Counted from the first letter of the stretch, positions 21,515 to 29,466 are shown. The stretch is 64,000 nucleotides of DNA from Micavibrio sp. (GCA_026989265.1 JALSJP010000033.1:56142-120141); one strand, 5' to 3'. Notes: a model not told the origin generated them from the letters alone. Numbers and translations are program-made.

Positions 21515-21800
21515 GCCTTGGATACATCATGGAAAGCCATTTTGTATGCTCTAAATTATCATCATAATGCCCGAAATCCTTACGGGTATTATAGGGCGGG
21601 TCAATATAAATACATTTCACTTGCCCTGCATAATAGGGCAGCAGAGCCTTGAGGGCTTCTAAATTATCCCCTTGGATCAGCATATTTTCTGTATTCGCAT
21701 CACCATATGACAGTTCAGGCACGGATTCCAGCAATCGATACGGCACATTTTCCGCCGTTCTTATATCCTTATCTCTATCCAGCCAATTTAATATAGGCAT
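21489..21800 (-). pseudogene. Site-specific DNA adenine methyltransferase (type III Mod-like), N-terminal fragment
   Basis: The frame gives 103 residues: PYRLLESVPELSYG, GDNLEAL (44-50) and IYIDPPYNT with DPPYN at 67-71, the catalytic motif IV of beta-class N6-adenine methyltransferases such as type III Mod subunits. Homology ends after HTKWLSMMYPRLE; the last residues come from glpK DNA read in another frame. The SAM-binding and target-recognition parts are missing. Its ATG is 6 nt after the stop of the AbiF-like gene and its SD (AGGGAG) lies inside that gene, so the two formed an operon. Confidence 0.88.
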
Positions 21801-21806
21801 ATATGC

Positions 21807-22732
21807 TTACTCCCTCATCTTCCAAACATCACGGTTTTCCCAATCATCAGGAAACCCCATTTTTCTTTTGTCTATATCTGGATATTCCGCAAACAAGCTT
21901 TTTAAACGATCATCCCACACGGTTTCTGGTGAAATGCGGTGCATTAAAATATTAAGCATTACCGCTTGTGCATAAAACTTGGTGTTTAGCGTAAATTCCT
22001 CGCTATAAAACTGACTCGTTGCAAGGGGCTTTATAGTGAAAACCCTATTCCATACCCGCGAATGATGCGCACATAAATTCCTTATATAAGAGGTGCTACG
22101 CAGCCAAGATCTTAATACCGGTACAGGCATTTCAAATGCGGTTGCTATTCGTTTTTGATCGGCATGTTTCAATCCAGTATAAATTTTAGACATCTTACCA
22201 AAGGTCAATGCCTCAAACACCATCCACAAAGGCGGCATCGAAGGGCTACTATAGTTCTCATAGTAATGACGAATAGAAATATTTCTAATTCTACTAGAAT
22301 TTTCACCATGATTAATATCATTTTGCACAGTTTCTAAAAACCCTCTATGACCAAACTTATTTGCAAAATATTCGTGGTTCATATACCAGTGAGAACCATA
22401 GGGAATACACATTTCATTGATAATAACACTTTTAACGGCAATCTCTATTCGCTCTACAGCGTCCATAATGAGTAAGCGCAATTTACGATCAAATATATAG
22501 ATAGATAAAATATCACCAAGTGTTGTACCTTCTATAAAATCATGTCGCTCGCTAGTCCTATCACCACGCTGGAGTGAAACCATATAAGCAGATAAATGGT
22601 AATAACCTATATGTTTTAGGTAATGGCTAGAATTAGCGTTGTCTGGAATAATAAGCCCACGTTTTTTTAACAAGGTGATTTGCTCATCAATTGATAGAGG
22701 GGTTTATCAAATTTCTTTTTTATTTCTGACAT
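21807..22732 (-). CDS. AbiF/AbiD-type abortive infection protein (Abi_2, HEPN), apparently frameshifted near the start
   Basis: A HEPN-type RNase toxin of the Abi_2 family, which defends against phage by cleaving RNA. In the 288-residue main frame (from 22673) one sees KKRGLIIPD, HIGYYHLSAY, a HEPN helix DRKLRLLIMDAVERIEIAV and the catalytic RxxxxH as RNLCAH (198-203), then HSRVWNR. The usual N-terminus K-P-P-L-S-I-D-E-Q is encoded just upstream from ATG 22732 (MSEIKKKFDKP) but in another frame: a C4 tract (plus strand G4 at 22699-22702) would need one more C to join them. There is a stop straight upstream in the main frame, so no alternative ATG exists. It could be a decayed gene, phase variation or a sequencing error. 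It precedes the methyltransferase fragment. Confidence 0.85.
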
Positions 22733-22783
22733 AAAAAAACCCGCCAGGGTGCGCTTCCGTGAGAGGCGTGGCGGGTGTTGTTA
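22733..22783 (-). ncRNA. Candidate abiF-associated structured RNA / leader terminator
   Basis: On the minus strand ACCCGCCA (22776-22769) pairs perfectly with TGGCGGGT (22746-22739), enclosing a 22-nt arm with an inner CGC/GCG pair, and seven Us follow (22739-22733) that run directly into the AbiF ATG at 22732. So it is an intrinsic terminator immediately 5' of the toxin gene. A promoter-like pair lies just upstream, giving an RNA of about 45-50 nt. A conserved abiF RNA motif beside abiF genes is known from comparative work, and RNA partners of AbiF toxins have been reported; I cannot check the match, so family membership is inference. Confidence 0.6.
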
Positions 22784-22788
22784 CCCCC

Positions 22789-22817
22789 AATATTGCCCCA
22801 AATAGATTAATTTTCAA
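22789..22817 (-). promoter_or_regulatory. Sigma-70-like promoter for the candidate ncRNA
   Basis: On the minus strand TTGAAA (22817-22812, 5 of 6 to TTGACA) is followed after exactly 17 nt by AATATT (22794-22789, 4 of 6 to TATAAT). Transcription would start near 22782, a few nt before the hairpin. Prediction from spacing and hexamers only. Confidence 0.45.
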
Positions 22818-23387
22818 TAAAAATATTCATTATTTTGAAAATATTTTGTATTACCCTGTTTTATGCGCTCCTCTAAAGTAGTTTACCAACATACTGTAAA
22901 CAGCAATACCACATTGATTTACAAAGATTATCTACGTGAACAACAATATAAATATCAGACTACTTTAAATTATAGAAAAACTCTATGGGTGATTAAACGG
23001 ACACACGTTTACTGGTGCATATAGGCTCAATGCCTTATCTGCACCACACAAGCCCTTGCCTGATATAAGTATTATCAGGCTTAGCGCGCCTCCTGAGGAT
23101 AGAACGGACGGGGAAACGTCCTTCTCAAGATAGCGGTTGGAGTAGAAATTTGGCACAAATTTGTAATACAACCGACATCTTGCGGTCATCCTAAACACAA
23201 ACCAATAGCGGAACTATGCTGCACCTGCTCACTTCGCGCCCCTACGGTTGGCTCAATAATAGTAACGGATTACGGGCAGCCGGACTATGCCCTAGCTGCC
23301 AATTCTGGGCAATAGGAACATATACCCACCACCAGCTAAACCACCCTTCTCCACCTGCACTACAGCATTGAAATTAGCCTCTATTGA
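22818..23387. other. Gene-free region with clustered inverted repeats (possible structured RNA, C4-like?)
   Basis: No convincing gene in 570 nt. It is packed with stems: AAACG/CGTTT at 22995-23010; TGGTGCA/TGCACCA at 23013-23046; GCCTGATA/TATCAGGC at 23058-23080; GGACG/CGTCC at 23106-23121; a long symmetric arm at 23127-23181 (AAGAT, CGGTTG and AAATTT each matched in reverse order); GGCAGC/GCTGCC at 23275-23300. A minus-strand frame of 71 codons (22983-23198) runs through these stems and has no SD; I read it as a by-product. Series of stems like this occur in antisense RNA regions of P4-type satellites, an unproved comparison. Confidence 0.5.
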
Positions 23388-23561
23388 TCAGCAGGCACGA
23401 TTAATCGCCTGCCGATAGCCTGTATCTGTAATCGGTATTGGCGCTTTTGGTGGATCAATTGATCTAACCTCCAGATGCTCAATAACGCCCCAACGTTTGT
23501 GAGTGTGAGCAATCGATATCTTGATGCCTTGCCATTCAATTTCATAATTCTTGCTTTCCAT
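23388..23561 (-). CDS. Small mobile-element protein, probably C-terminally truncated
   Basis: A 57-residue protein starting at ATG 23561 behind AAAGGAGA, an excellent SD. The sequence YEIEWQGIKISI, EHLEVRSI, PIPITDTGYR resembles a small protein family I recall from plasmids and integrative elements of proteobacteria, in which TGYR is followed by SHF and a further ~20 residues. Here the frame turns into QAINRAC and stops, so the end is likely lost or replaced. Function unknown. It shares strand with the AbiF-like gene but lies about 650 nt upstream. Confidence 0.6.
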   Translation of the reverse strand: MESKNYEIEWQGIKISIAHTHKRWGVIEHLEVRSIDPPKAPIPITDTGYRQAINRAC

Positions 23562-23862
23562 GATGAAATCTCCTTTTTTTGTTTCAAGAGCTGTTAATTC
23601 CAGCCTTGTGACACGTTTCAAGCCAGATAGGAAAGAAGGCTTGCGTCATAATCATTTTGTGGGGGACAGTTAATGGCTGTTGGCGGTTTATCGCCTCTAC
23701 AGCCATTAACGGGAAAAATGATTATGCAGGATTCAGTGGTAGGTCAATATCTAAACTTCCAACAAATTTTAGTTTAAAATTATAGAATGCCTATTGCCCC
23801 TTAATATCATTCTTGATATAAAAATAAAATAAAGTTTGTATTGAATATTCGGGAAACGCCAA
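23562..23862. other. Gene-free stretch around the long hairpin
   Basis: About 300 nt between the truncated small gene and the 63-residue gene. The 80-nt inverted repeat at 23647-23726 is its only marked structure; the rest is AT-rich without a recognisable gene or terminator. Confidence 0.5.
23647..23726. repeat. Long 80-nt inverted repeat (hairpin)
   Basis: CATAATCATTTT (23647-23658) matches AAAATGATTATG (23715-23726), GTTAATGGCTGT (23669-23680) matches ACAGCCATTAAC (23699-23710), and GGCG (23682-23685) matches CGCC (23692-23695) around a 6-nt loop. That is 28 perfectly paired bases in three nested stems with small internal loops (10 and 4 nt). No gene covers it. It could be a structured RNA, a MITE-like end pair, a hairpin origin or a recombination site. 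It is not an integron attC because the GTTRRRY core is absent. Confidence 0.75.
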
Positions 23863-24054
23863 ATGACATGGAATGTTATTAAACTAACAGACAACAAGAA
23901 AATACTTAATTCTTTTACGAATAAAAAAGATGCCGAAGACTACATAAAAGAGATGCTAGAGAATTATAATCTCAGTGGCTATGATGGTGAACATAATCGT
24001 TGGTGGGGACGAAATGATGATAACTCTATCAATCATAAGTTTTGGATTGAATAA
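23863..24054 (+). CDS. Small hypothetical protein
   Basis: A 63-residue protein with an aromatic-rich C-terminal half (GYDGEHNRWWGRNDD, KFWIE) and an alternating N-terminal part with KKDAEDYIKEML, suggesting a strand-helix-strand mini-domain. GGGAA lies 8 nt before the ATG. I know no family. It is flanked by the long hairpin and a leftward lipoprotein gene, inside the island. Confidence 0.6.
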   Translation: MTWNVIKLTDNKKILNSFTNKKDAEDYIKEMLENYNLSGYDGEHNRWWGRNDDNSINHKFWIE

Positions 24055-24158
24055 GCACTAAAGCACCATCTATTATGTAGTATATTTAGAATATATTTTA
24101 TAATATTTATTGAAGAACTAATACCGTTTAGCCGTATTAGTTAACCCTAGCAAATCTT

Positions 24159-24701
24159 TTAATATCCCATTACCTTACCGCCTAATAATAAACAATTACA
24201 TTCCGGCTTTGTTTCAATAAGACCATCCTCATACATACACTCCGCCATTTTATTTTCTTTAGTATTCAAACAGTTATTATAAACAATAGCACTCTCGCCA
24301 GTAGGAACACTACCATCAGACTTTGCTAACCAAGTTGCATTCCATCCATTTTGTGCCATACATGAACTATATGCATTTTTCATTGCTTCATCTTGCGCTC
24401 GTTGATTATCAATTCTAGCTGATAGTACGTCCATTGAATTAGCCACTTGATTACAAGAGGTATTATATGAACCTACTGTATACGATGTTGTAGTGCAGTT
24501 GATAGAGGTGTTTACTATAGCTCTCTGCGGAATACTTAACGCGGCATTGCCAGCCCCACCAGTACATATAGATTGTGCTTGCTGCAAACTAACACTTTCC
24601 TTTCCAGAAAATTGCCTATACACCCATTCTCCTTGTGTTGACATGCAGCCAGAATGAAAAAATAATGACCCCAATAAAGCTATCAATAAATATTTTTGCA
24701 T
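24159..24701 (-). CDS. Predicted lipoprotein, Cys/Asn-rich, unknown function
   Basis: A 180-residue protein with signal MQKYLLIALLGSLFFHSGC; Cys19 is the probable lipidated residue (HSGC is an acceptable but not ideal lipobox). The mature part is rich in Asn, Ser and Cys (NTSINCTTTSYTVGSYNTSCNQ, AYSSCMAQNGW, YNNCLNTKENKMAECMYEDG, CNCLLLGG) so disulfides are likely in the periplasm or at the outer membrane. The AQNGW segment is seen in many small lipoproteins. Function unknown; it lies in the island. Confidence 0.7.
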   Translation of the reverse strand: MQKYLLIALLGSLFFHSGCMSTQGEWVYRQFSGKESVSLQQAQSICTGGAGNAALSIPQRAIVNTSINCTTTSYTVGSYNTSCNQVANSMDVLSARIDNQRAQDEAMKNAYSSCMAQNGWNATWLAKSDGSVPTGESAIVYNNCLNTKENKMAECMYEDGLIETKPECNCLLLGGKVMGY

Positions 24702-25010
24702 TATTATTTCTTTCTATTGTACTTTTTACCCATAGCATAAATAATAGCAAATGCACAATATTAACTAATTTTAGCAATTCGACTCAAGTAGCCACTGAAA
24801 AGACACAACAAAAACACAAATGGCTTCCACCTTATGTTTTAGCGTGGTCATTAACCAGATGTTAAGGATTTCCATGTTCTAATAAAGGTATGGCGTGTCA
24901 TCTGCACATTAGGCAGATCAGATCGATTATATTGGCTGCGCTACATCAATGAGCATGGGTGAAAACAATCCTGGAGGCGAGCGCTTCTGGTCAAGGAAAG
25001 GAATTGCCCA
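24702..25010. other. Gene-free stretch before the AlpA-like gene
   Basis: About 309 nt. ATCTGC (24900-24905) pairs with GCAGAT (24913-24918) around a 7-nt loop, about 95 nt before the AlpA-like start. This could be a regulator site or a leader hairpin. Nothing else recognisable. Confidence 0.4.
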
Positions 25011-25289
25011 ATGGACAATTTATTCAAAGGTTTATCCTTAAAGGAAAAGTTTGAAGCACAAGTCACTGCTGCGTTAATGATCCAATCAAATGCATTGATC
25101 CCGATAAAGCTGGTAGCGCGGCTTTGCGGCATATCCAGACAGGAGATAGACCGCCGTGTTCATAATGGAACATTCCCAAAGCCCACAAAGCTCTCAAGAA
25201 ACAAAAAAGCCATACGCAAAGCGTTCTACCTAAAAGATATACATGAGTGGATCAAGAATCCATATATGTATAGGCAACCGGATGAGTGA
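25011..25289 (+). CDS. AlpA/excisionase-type helix-turn-helix regulator
   Basis: A 92-residue protein. After an N-terminal helix (EKFEAQVTAALMIQ) comes the winged-helix DNA-binding pattern LIPIKLVARLCGISRQEIDRRVHNGTFPKPTKLSRNKKAIRKAFYLKDIHEWI, that of AlpA/MerR-like excisionases found in satellite prophages and integrative elements. SD AAAGGA lies 8-9 nt before the ATG. It sits 148 nt from the 3' end of tRNA-Lys, the expected place for an element integrated there; the integrase itself is missing. A strong terminator follows. Confidence 0.8.
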   Translation: MDNLFKGLSLKEKFEAQVTAALMIQSNALIPIKLVARLCGISRQEIDRRVHNGTFPKPTKLSRNKKAIRKAFYLKDIHEWIKNPYMYRQPDE

Positions 25290-25318
25290 AAGTTATCCAC
25301 ATAATTTAAAACTCACAA

Positions 25319-25346
25319 AATAACGGCATATTGCCGTTATTTTTTC
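25319..25346 (+). terminator. Intrinsic terminator after the AlpA-like gene
   Basis: AATAACGGCA (25319-25328) pairs perfectly with TGCCGTTATT (25332-25341) around a 3-nt loop, followed by a T-run (25341-25345). It is 30 nt after the AlpA-like stop. Confidence 0.85.
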
Positions 25347-25436
25347 TGAGTAGCCCAGTGAGTAGCCCGAGCAAAATATATAATTATTGAGAATTTCTGA
25401 GCACCGGCTAAAGCATTGGAATAATTAGAGGAAAAG

Positions 25437-25512
25437 TGGTGATCGCTGAGGGATTCGAACCCTCGACCTACTGATTAAAAGTCAGTTGCTCTACCAGCTG
25501 AGCTAAGCGATC
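25437..25512 (-). tRNA. tRNA-Lys (anticodon TTT)
   Basis: From 25512 leftwards: acceptor GATCGCT, D arm, anticodon loop CTTTTAA on CTGA/TCAG, T arm with GGTTCGAATCC, acceptor AGCGATC, discriminator A and encoded CCA (25437-25439). The 3' end faces the island, consistent with a tRNA used as an attachment site. I found no second copy of its 3' end in the window. Confidence 0.97.
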
Positions 25513-25602
25513 TTACCATTAAAAAACAGCACAAAAAAATAGAAGTGCCGTTGGAACTGCTGCACAATATGTATTTCATGAGCCCGCGTCAAGCATTCAA
25601 TA

Positions 25603-26109
25603 TTATTTTTCAAATTTTTTATTCAATTTTGTTAAAACATTAGGAGTTATGAACTCCTCAACGCTGCCGCCAAGGCTTGATATTTCTTTTACAAATGATG
25701 ATGAGACGAATTGCCACTTATCAGCAGCCATTAAAAACACGGTTTCAATGTCAGAATCAAGCTTGGCATTCATGCCAGTCATTTGGAATTCATATTCAAA
25801 GTCAGAAACGGCGCGCAAACCCCTGAAAATCAAAGATGCATTAACATCGCGCGCAAAATGGATTAGCAATTTATTAAATGAGCGCACCTCTATCTCACAG
25901 CCTTTTTCCTGCATATTTGATATATCGGTTTTAAGCATATCGAGCCGCTCCTCATATGTAAATAACGGCTCTTTTTTAGGGCTATCGGCGACGGCGATAA
26001 TAAGTTTATCAACCATGCGACTAGCTCTGCGTATAAGGTGTAAATGCCCCTTAGTCACAGGGTCAAACGTACCTGGATATATGCCTGTAATAAATTTACC
26101 ATTATTCAT
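25603..26109 (-). CDS. coaD: Phosphopantetheine adenylyltransferase
   Basis: A 168-residue nucleotidyltransferase, the penultimate step in coenzyme A synthesis (4'-phosphopantetheine plus ATP to dephospho-CoA). GIYPGTFDPVTKGHLHLIRRA carries the TxGH-type nucleotide motif (TKGH), RGLRAVSDFEYEFQM is the phosphate-binding loop, and FVSSSFVKEIS the later ISSTxxR-type site. Length normal. It follows gyrA by 6 nt on the same strand, so the two are probably co-transcribed. Confidence 0.97.
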   Translation of the reverse strand: MNNGKFITGIYPGTFDPVTKGHLHLIRRASRMVDKLIIAVADSPKKEPLFTYEERLDMLKTDISNMQEKGCEIEVRSFNKLLIHFARDVNASLIFRGLRAVSDFEYEFQMTGMNAKLDSDIETVFLMAADKWQFVSSSFVKEISSLGGSVEEFITPNVLTKLNKKFEK

Positions 26110-26115
26110 AGAGAG

Positions 26116-28839
26116 CTACTCGGTATTTTCTGCTATATCCGATAATTCTTCATTCTCGGATTCTTCTTCATCTTGAACAAGCCAAGCAACGGACACTACA
26201 TTTTCATCCGCGCCAACCTTAAAGATTGTAACACCTTGCGCCGCTCTGCCAGTGGTGCGTACATTTTCAACAGGTGTTCGGATTAGCTGTCCGCCATCAG
26301 TTACAAGCATAATTTGGTGAGAATCTGTAACAGGGAAAGTAGCAACGACCTCGCCGCCATTTTTCTTGGTTAAAGACATATTAGCAACGCCCATTCCACC
26401 GCGATTAGATACGCGATATTCATAGGCAGATGTACGCTTGCCAAAGCCTTTATTGGAAACAGTTAGAACAATCTGCTCTTTTTCCAACATTTCTTGGAAA
26501 CGCTCTTGTGAAAGCTCGAAGTCAGTGTCTTCGATATCCATGCCCTCCGCGTCTTCGCCAATCATCATGCTCGCCATTTTAAGGTAAGCATTACGCTCAT
26601 CAGGGGTAACATCAATATGTTTAAGAATAGACATAGAGATAACCTCATCCCCTGCCCCTTTCATTTTAACGCCGCGCACGCCAGTTGAGTTACGCCCAGC
26701 AAATACGCGCACATCAGTCACGGGGAAGCGAATAGCCTTACCAAGTTTAGTTGCAAGCATAACATCGTCATTCTCATCACAAAGATTAACAGAGACCAAG
26801 CTCTCATCCTCACCAAGCTTCATGGCTATCAAGCCATTAGCGCGTATGTTTTTGAAATCAGAGAGCTTATTACGACGAACAGAGCCATGCGAGGTTGCAA
26901 ATATTATATCAAGATCATCCCAAACGCTTTCATCTTCGGGCATTCGCAGATAAACACTTACATTCTCATCTTTTTCTAAAGGCAGCATATTAACCAGAGC
27001 CTTACCGCGGCTTTGCGGCGTAGCCAAGGGAAGCTGATACACTTTCATACGGTGGACTATACCGCGCGAGGTAAAGAACAGCATCGGCGTATGAGTGCTT
27101 GCCACGAACAAGTCAGAGACAAAATCCTCATCCTTAGTAGCCATACCAGAGCGCCCCTTACCGCCGCGACGCTGCGCCCGATAAGTATCAAGTGGCACGC
27201 GTTTAACATAACCGCCATGAGTGATGGTCACCACCATATCTTCGCGCTGGATAAGGTCTTCCATATCGACCTCAAACTCAGCCTCGACAAGCTCAGAACG
27301 GCGCGGAGTGCCAAAGCGTTCTTTCACTTCGTTAAGCTCACCAACTAAAACCTCAATCATACGCTCGCGAGAGCCTAATATAGCCAAAAGATCGGCTATT
27401 AAATCAGTGATTTCTCTAAGCTCATCGCCTATTTTGCCGCGCTCAAGCCCTGTAAGTTTGTGCAACCGCAAATCAAGGATGGCTTTTGCCTGAATTTCAG
27501 ACATTTTATAAGTGCCATCATCAGCAACAAAATGCTCAGGATCATCAATTAACGCGATTAACGGGGCGATATCATGAGTATCCCATGACTTTGCAAGCAA
27601 CGCCTCACGCGCAGCCGTAGGATTTGGCGCATTACGCACTAATGCTATTATCTCATCAATATTAGCAACGGCAACAGCGAGCCCAGCCAAGACATGCGCA
27701 CGATCCCGCGCCTTGCCAAGCTCATAAATTGTGCGGCGCGTAATGACTTCCTCACGGAACGCAATAAAAGCCTTAACCATATCGCGGATAATCATGGTTT
27801 GCGGCTTACCATTATAAAGAGCAACCATGTTACATGAGAAATTAGTTTGTAGCGCGGTATATTTAAAGAGCCTATTCAAAACAACGTCAGCATTCGCCGC
27901 TATTTTAAGCTCAATGACTACGCGCACGCCATCACGATCTGATTCGTCGCGCACCTCGTGGATATCTTCGACTATTTTCTCGCGCGCAACCTCACCCAAA
28001 CGCTCCAGCAGCTTGCCTTTATTAACCTGATACGGCACTTCATGAACGATAATAGCGGTGCGTTTTCCAATTTCTTCATATGAAGTTTTAGCGCGCATTT
28101 TGATAGAGCCATTACCAGTATGATAAGCGGATTGTATGCCTTGACGCCCAAGGATTTGCCCGCCTGTTGGAAAGTCAGGGCCCGGGATAATCTCGATAAG
28201 CTCTTCGGTGGTCATATCGGGATTTTCCACCATAGCGCAGCAGGCATTAACAACCTCAATCAAGTTATGAGGCGGGATATTAGTAGCCATACCAACGGCA
28301 ATACCGCCAGCTCCATTAACCAAGAGGTTAGGAATGCGAGAAGGAAGGACCGTTGGCTCAATTTCCGTTTCATCATAGTTTGGCTGGAAATCCACTGTTT
28401 CCTTGTCAATATCTTCCAAAACAGCCTCGGCGGCTTTTTCAAGGCGGGCTTCGGTGTAGCGCATAGCAGCGGGACGATCCCCATCCATAGAACCAAAGTT
28501 ACCCTGCCCATCAATGAGCGGCAGGCGAAGTGACCAAGGTTGCGCCATACGAGCAAGAGAATCGTATATAGCCTGATCGCCATGCGGGTGATATTTACCC
28601 ATAACATCACCAACGATGCGGGCAGATTTCTTGTATGGCTTGTCCGATGTATAACCACCAACGCGCATAGCATACAAGATGCGGCGATGCACTGGTTTCA
28701 GCCCATCGCGCACATCAGGCAAAGCGCGCGAGACAATCACGCTCATTGCATAATCGAGGTAAGATTGCTTCATCTCCTCTTCTAATGCTATTTTAGGGAA
28801 AGTTTCTTCCGATGGATTTGCTGTGTTATCGTCGCTCAT
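26116..28839 (-). CDS. gyrA: DNA gyrase subunit A
   Basis: A 907-residue type IIA topoisomerase subunit that cuts and rejoins DNA for negative supercoiling. The catalytic Tyr is Tyr128 in [10 protein letters not shown]; the C-terminal beta-pinwheel holds the GyrA box QRRGGKG that separates gyrase from ParC. In the quinolone region [10 protein letters not shown], Gln89 occupies the place of E. coli Ser83 and Asp93 that of Asp87. There is an acidic tail ([18 protein letters not shown]). It is followed by coaD. Upstream is a DUF2059 gene, 20 nt away. Confidence 0.98.
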   Translation of the reverse strand: MSDDNTANPSEETFPKIALEEEMKQSYLDYAMSVIVSRALPDVRDGLKPVHRRILYAMRVGGYTSDKPYKKSARIVGDVMGKYHPHGDQAIYDSLARMAQPWSLRLPLIDGQGNFGSMDGDRPAAMRYTEARLEKAAEAVLEDIDKETVDFQPNYDETEIEPTVLPSRIPNLLVNGAGGIAVGMATNIPPHNLIEVVNACCAMVENPDMTTEELIEIIPGPDFPTGGQILGRQGIQSAYHTGNGSIKMRAKTSYEEIGKRTAIIVHEVPYQVNKGKLLERLGEVAREKIVEDIHEVRDESDRDGVRVVIELKIAANADVVLNRLFKYTALQTNFSCNMVALYNGKPQTMIIRDMVKAFIAFREEVITRRTIYELGKARDRAHVLAGLAVAVANIDEIIALVRNAPNPTAAREALLAKSWDTHDIAPLIALIDDPEHFVADDGTYKMSEIQAKAILDLRLHKLTGLERGKIGDELREITDLIADLLAILGSRERMIEVLVGELNEVKERFGTPRRSELVEAEFEVDMEDLIQREDMVVTITHGGYVKRVPLDTYRAQRRGGKGRSGMATKDEDFVSDLFVASTHTPMLFFTSRGIVHRMKVYQLPLATPQSRGKALVNMLPLEKDENVSVYLRMPEDESVWDDLDIIFATSHGSVRRNKLSDFKNIRANGLIAMKLGEDESLVSVNLCDENDDVMLATKLGKAIRFPVTDVRVFAGRNSTGVRGVKMKGAGDEVISMSILKHIDVTPDERNAYLKMASMMIGEDAEGMDIEDTDFELSQERFQEMLEKEQIVLTVSNKGFGKRTSAYEYRVSNRGGMGVANMSLTKKNGGEVVATFPVTDSHQIMLVTDGGQLIRTPVENVRTTGRAAQGVTIFKVGADENVVSVAWLVQDEEESENEELSDIAENTE

Positions 28840-28859
28840 ATTTTCACTTCAATTCTTAT

Positions 28860-29441
28860 TTATTGCCCTGTTTTGATACGCATTAACGCCTTATCAATCA
28901 TAGAGATAATTTCTGGCTGGACTATCATAGCCCAGCTCATCACTTTTTTAGAAGCGCTGCGTGCCTCAGGCTTACTATAATATTCCACCATAGAGCTTAG
29001 CTCTTTTAAGGTGTATGTTTCAATCATAGCATCAACTGATATGCGCTCAATTGCATTATAGTTAAGCATCATAGACATGGAATCAATAAAGTTCTTGCGC
29101 TCATATTTAGGCAAGGAGAAGGAAGCCTTTAAGACAGCAGAATCAACTTGCTCTCTTGTTGGGCGAATTTCATGCATTTTGCGAGCTAGATCAATCTTTT
29201 GCTTGAGTATCTCTTTATCTTCAAGCTCTGCCTTTGCCGCGGCGAGATTTTTTTCAAGCTCGATAATATCAGAGGATTTCACAGGCTGAACAGGATTTTG
29301 CGTAGAGGCTGGTGCAGTTTCCGAGCTTATGGGCTTTCTATCCTTCAAAAAGTCATCCGCATTAATCGCACCACCTTCCGCAAGAACAGGTGAAACACAT
29401 ATAAGCAATAACGCGCTTGAAATAGTAAATATCTTAAACAT
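28860..29441 (-). CDS. Secreted DUF2059-family protein
   Basis: A 193-residue protein with a Sec signal (MFKIFTISSALLLICVSPVLA, cut before EGG), a low-complexity linker with a Lys/Glu coiled coil (about 55-85) and a C-terminal DUF2059-like helical domain (MIETYTLKELSSMVEYYSKPEA). DUF2059 proteins are periplasmic and of unknown function. ATG 29441 is preferred over an upstream in-frame ATG that would run back into ssb, because the signal peptide starts here and AGGAG lies about 10 nt upstream. It lies between ssb and gyrA on the same strand. Confidence 0.82.
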   Translation of the reverse strand: MFKIFTISSALLLICVSPVLAEGGAINADDFLKDRKPISSETAPASTQNPVQPVKSSDIIELEKNLAAAKAELEDKEILKQKIDLARKMHEIRPTREQVDSAVLKASFSLPKYERKNFIDSMSMMLNYNAIERISVDAMIETYTLKELSSMVEYYSKPEARSASKKVMSWAMIVQPEIISMIDKALMRIKTGQ

Positions 29442-29466
29442 ATTTAAGTAACTCCTAATATATAAA

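Noticed and set aside
21807..22732. Cas13 or other CRISPR effector
   Set aside because: Only one HEPN motif, about 300 residues, Abi_2 sequence pattern, and no repeat-spacer array in the window.
22983..23198. 71-codon minus-strand open frame (SPSVLSSGGALSLI and so on)
   Set aside because: It runs through five stem-loops, has no SD and no plausible domain; read as a by-product of a structured non-coding region.
23647..23726. Integron attC site
   Set aside because: The stem arms start with GTTAATG, not the GTTRRRY core, and no integrase or cassette follows.
24635..24865. Plus-strand 76-codon frame across the lipoprotein start
   Set aside because: It overlaps the signal peptide of the leftward lipoprotein gene and has no SD or known domain.
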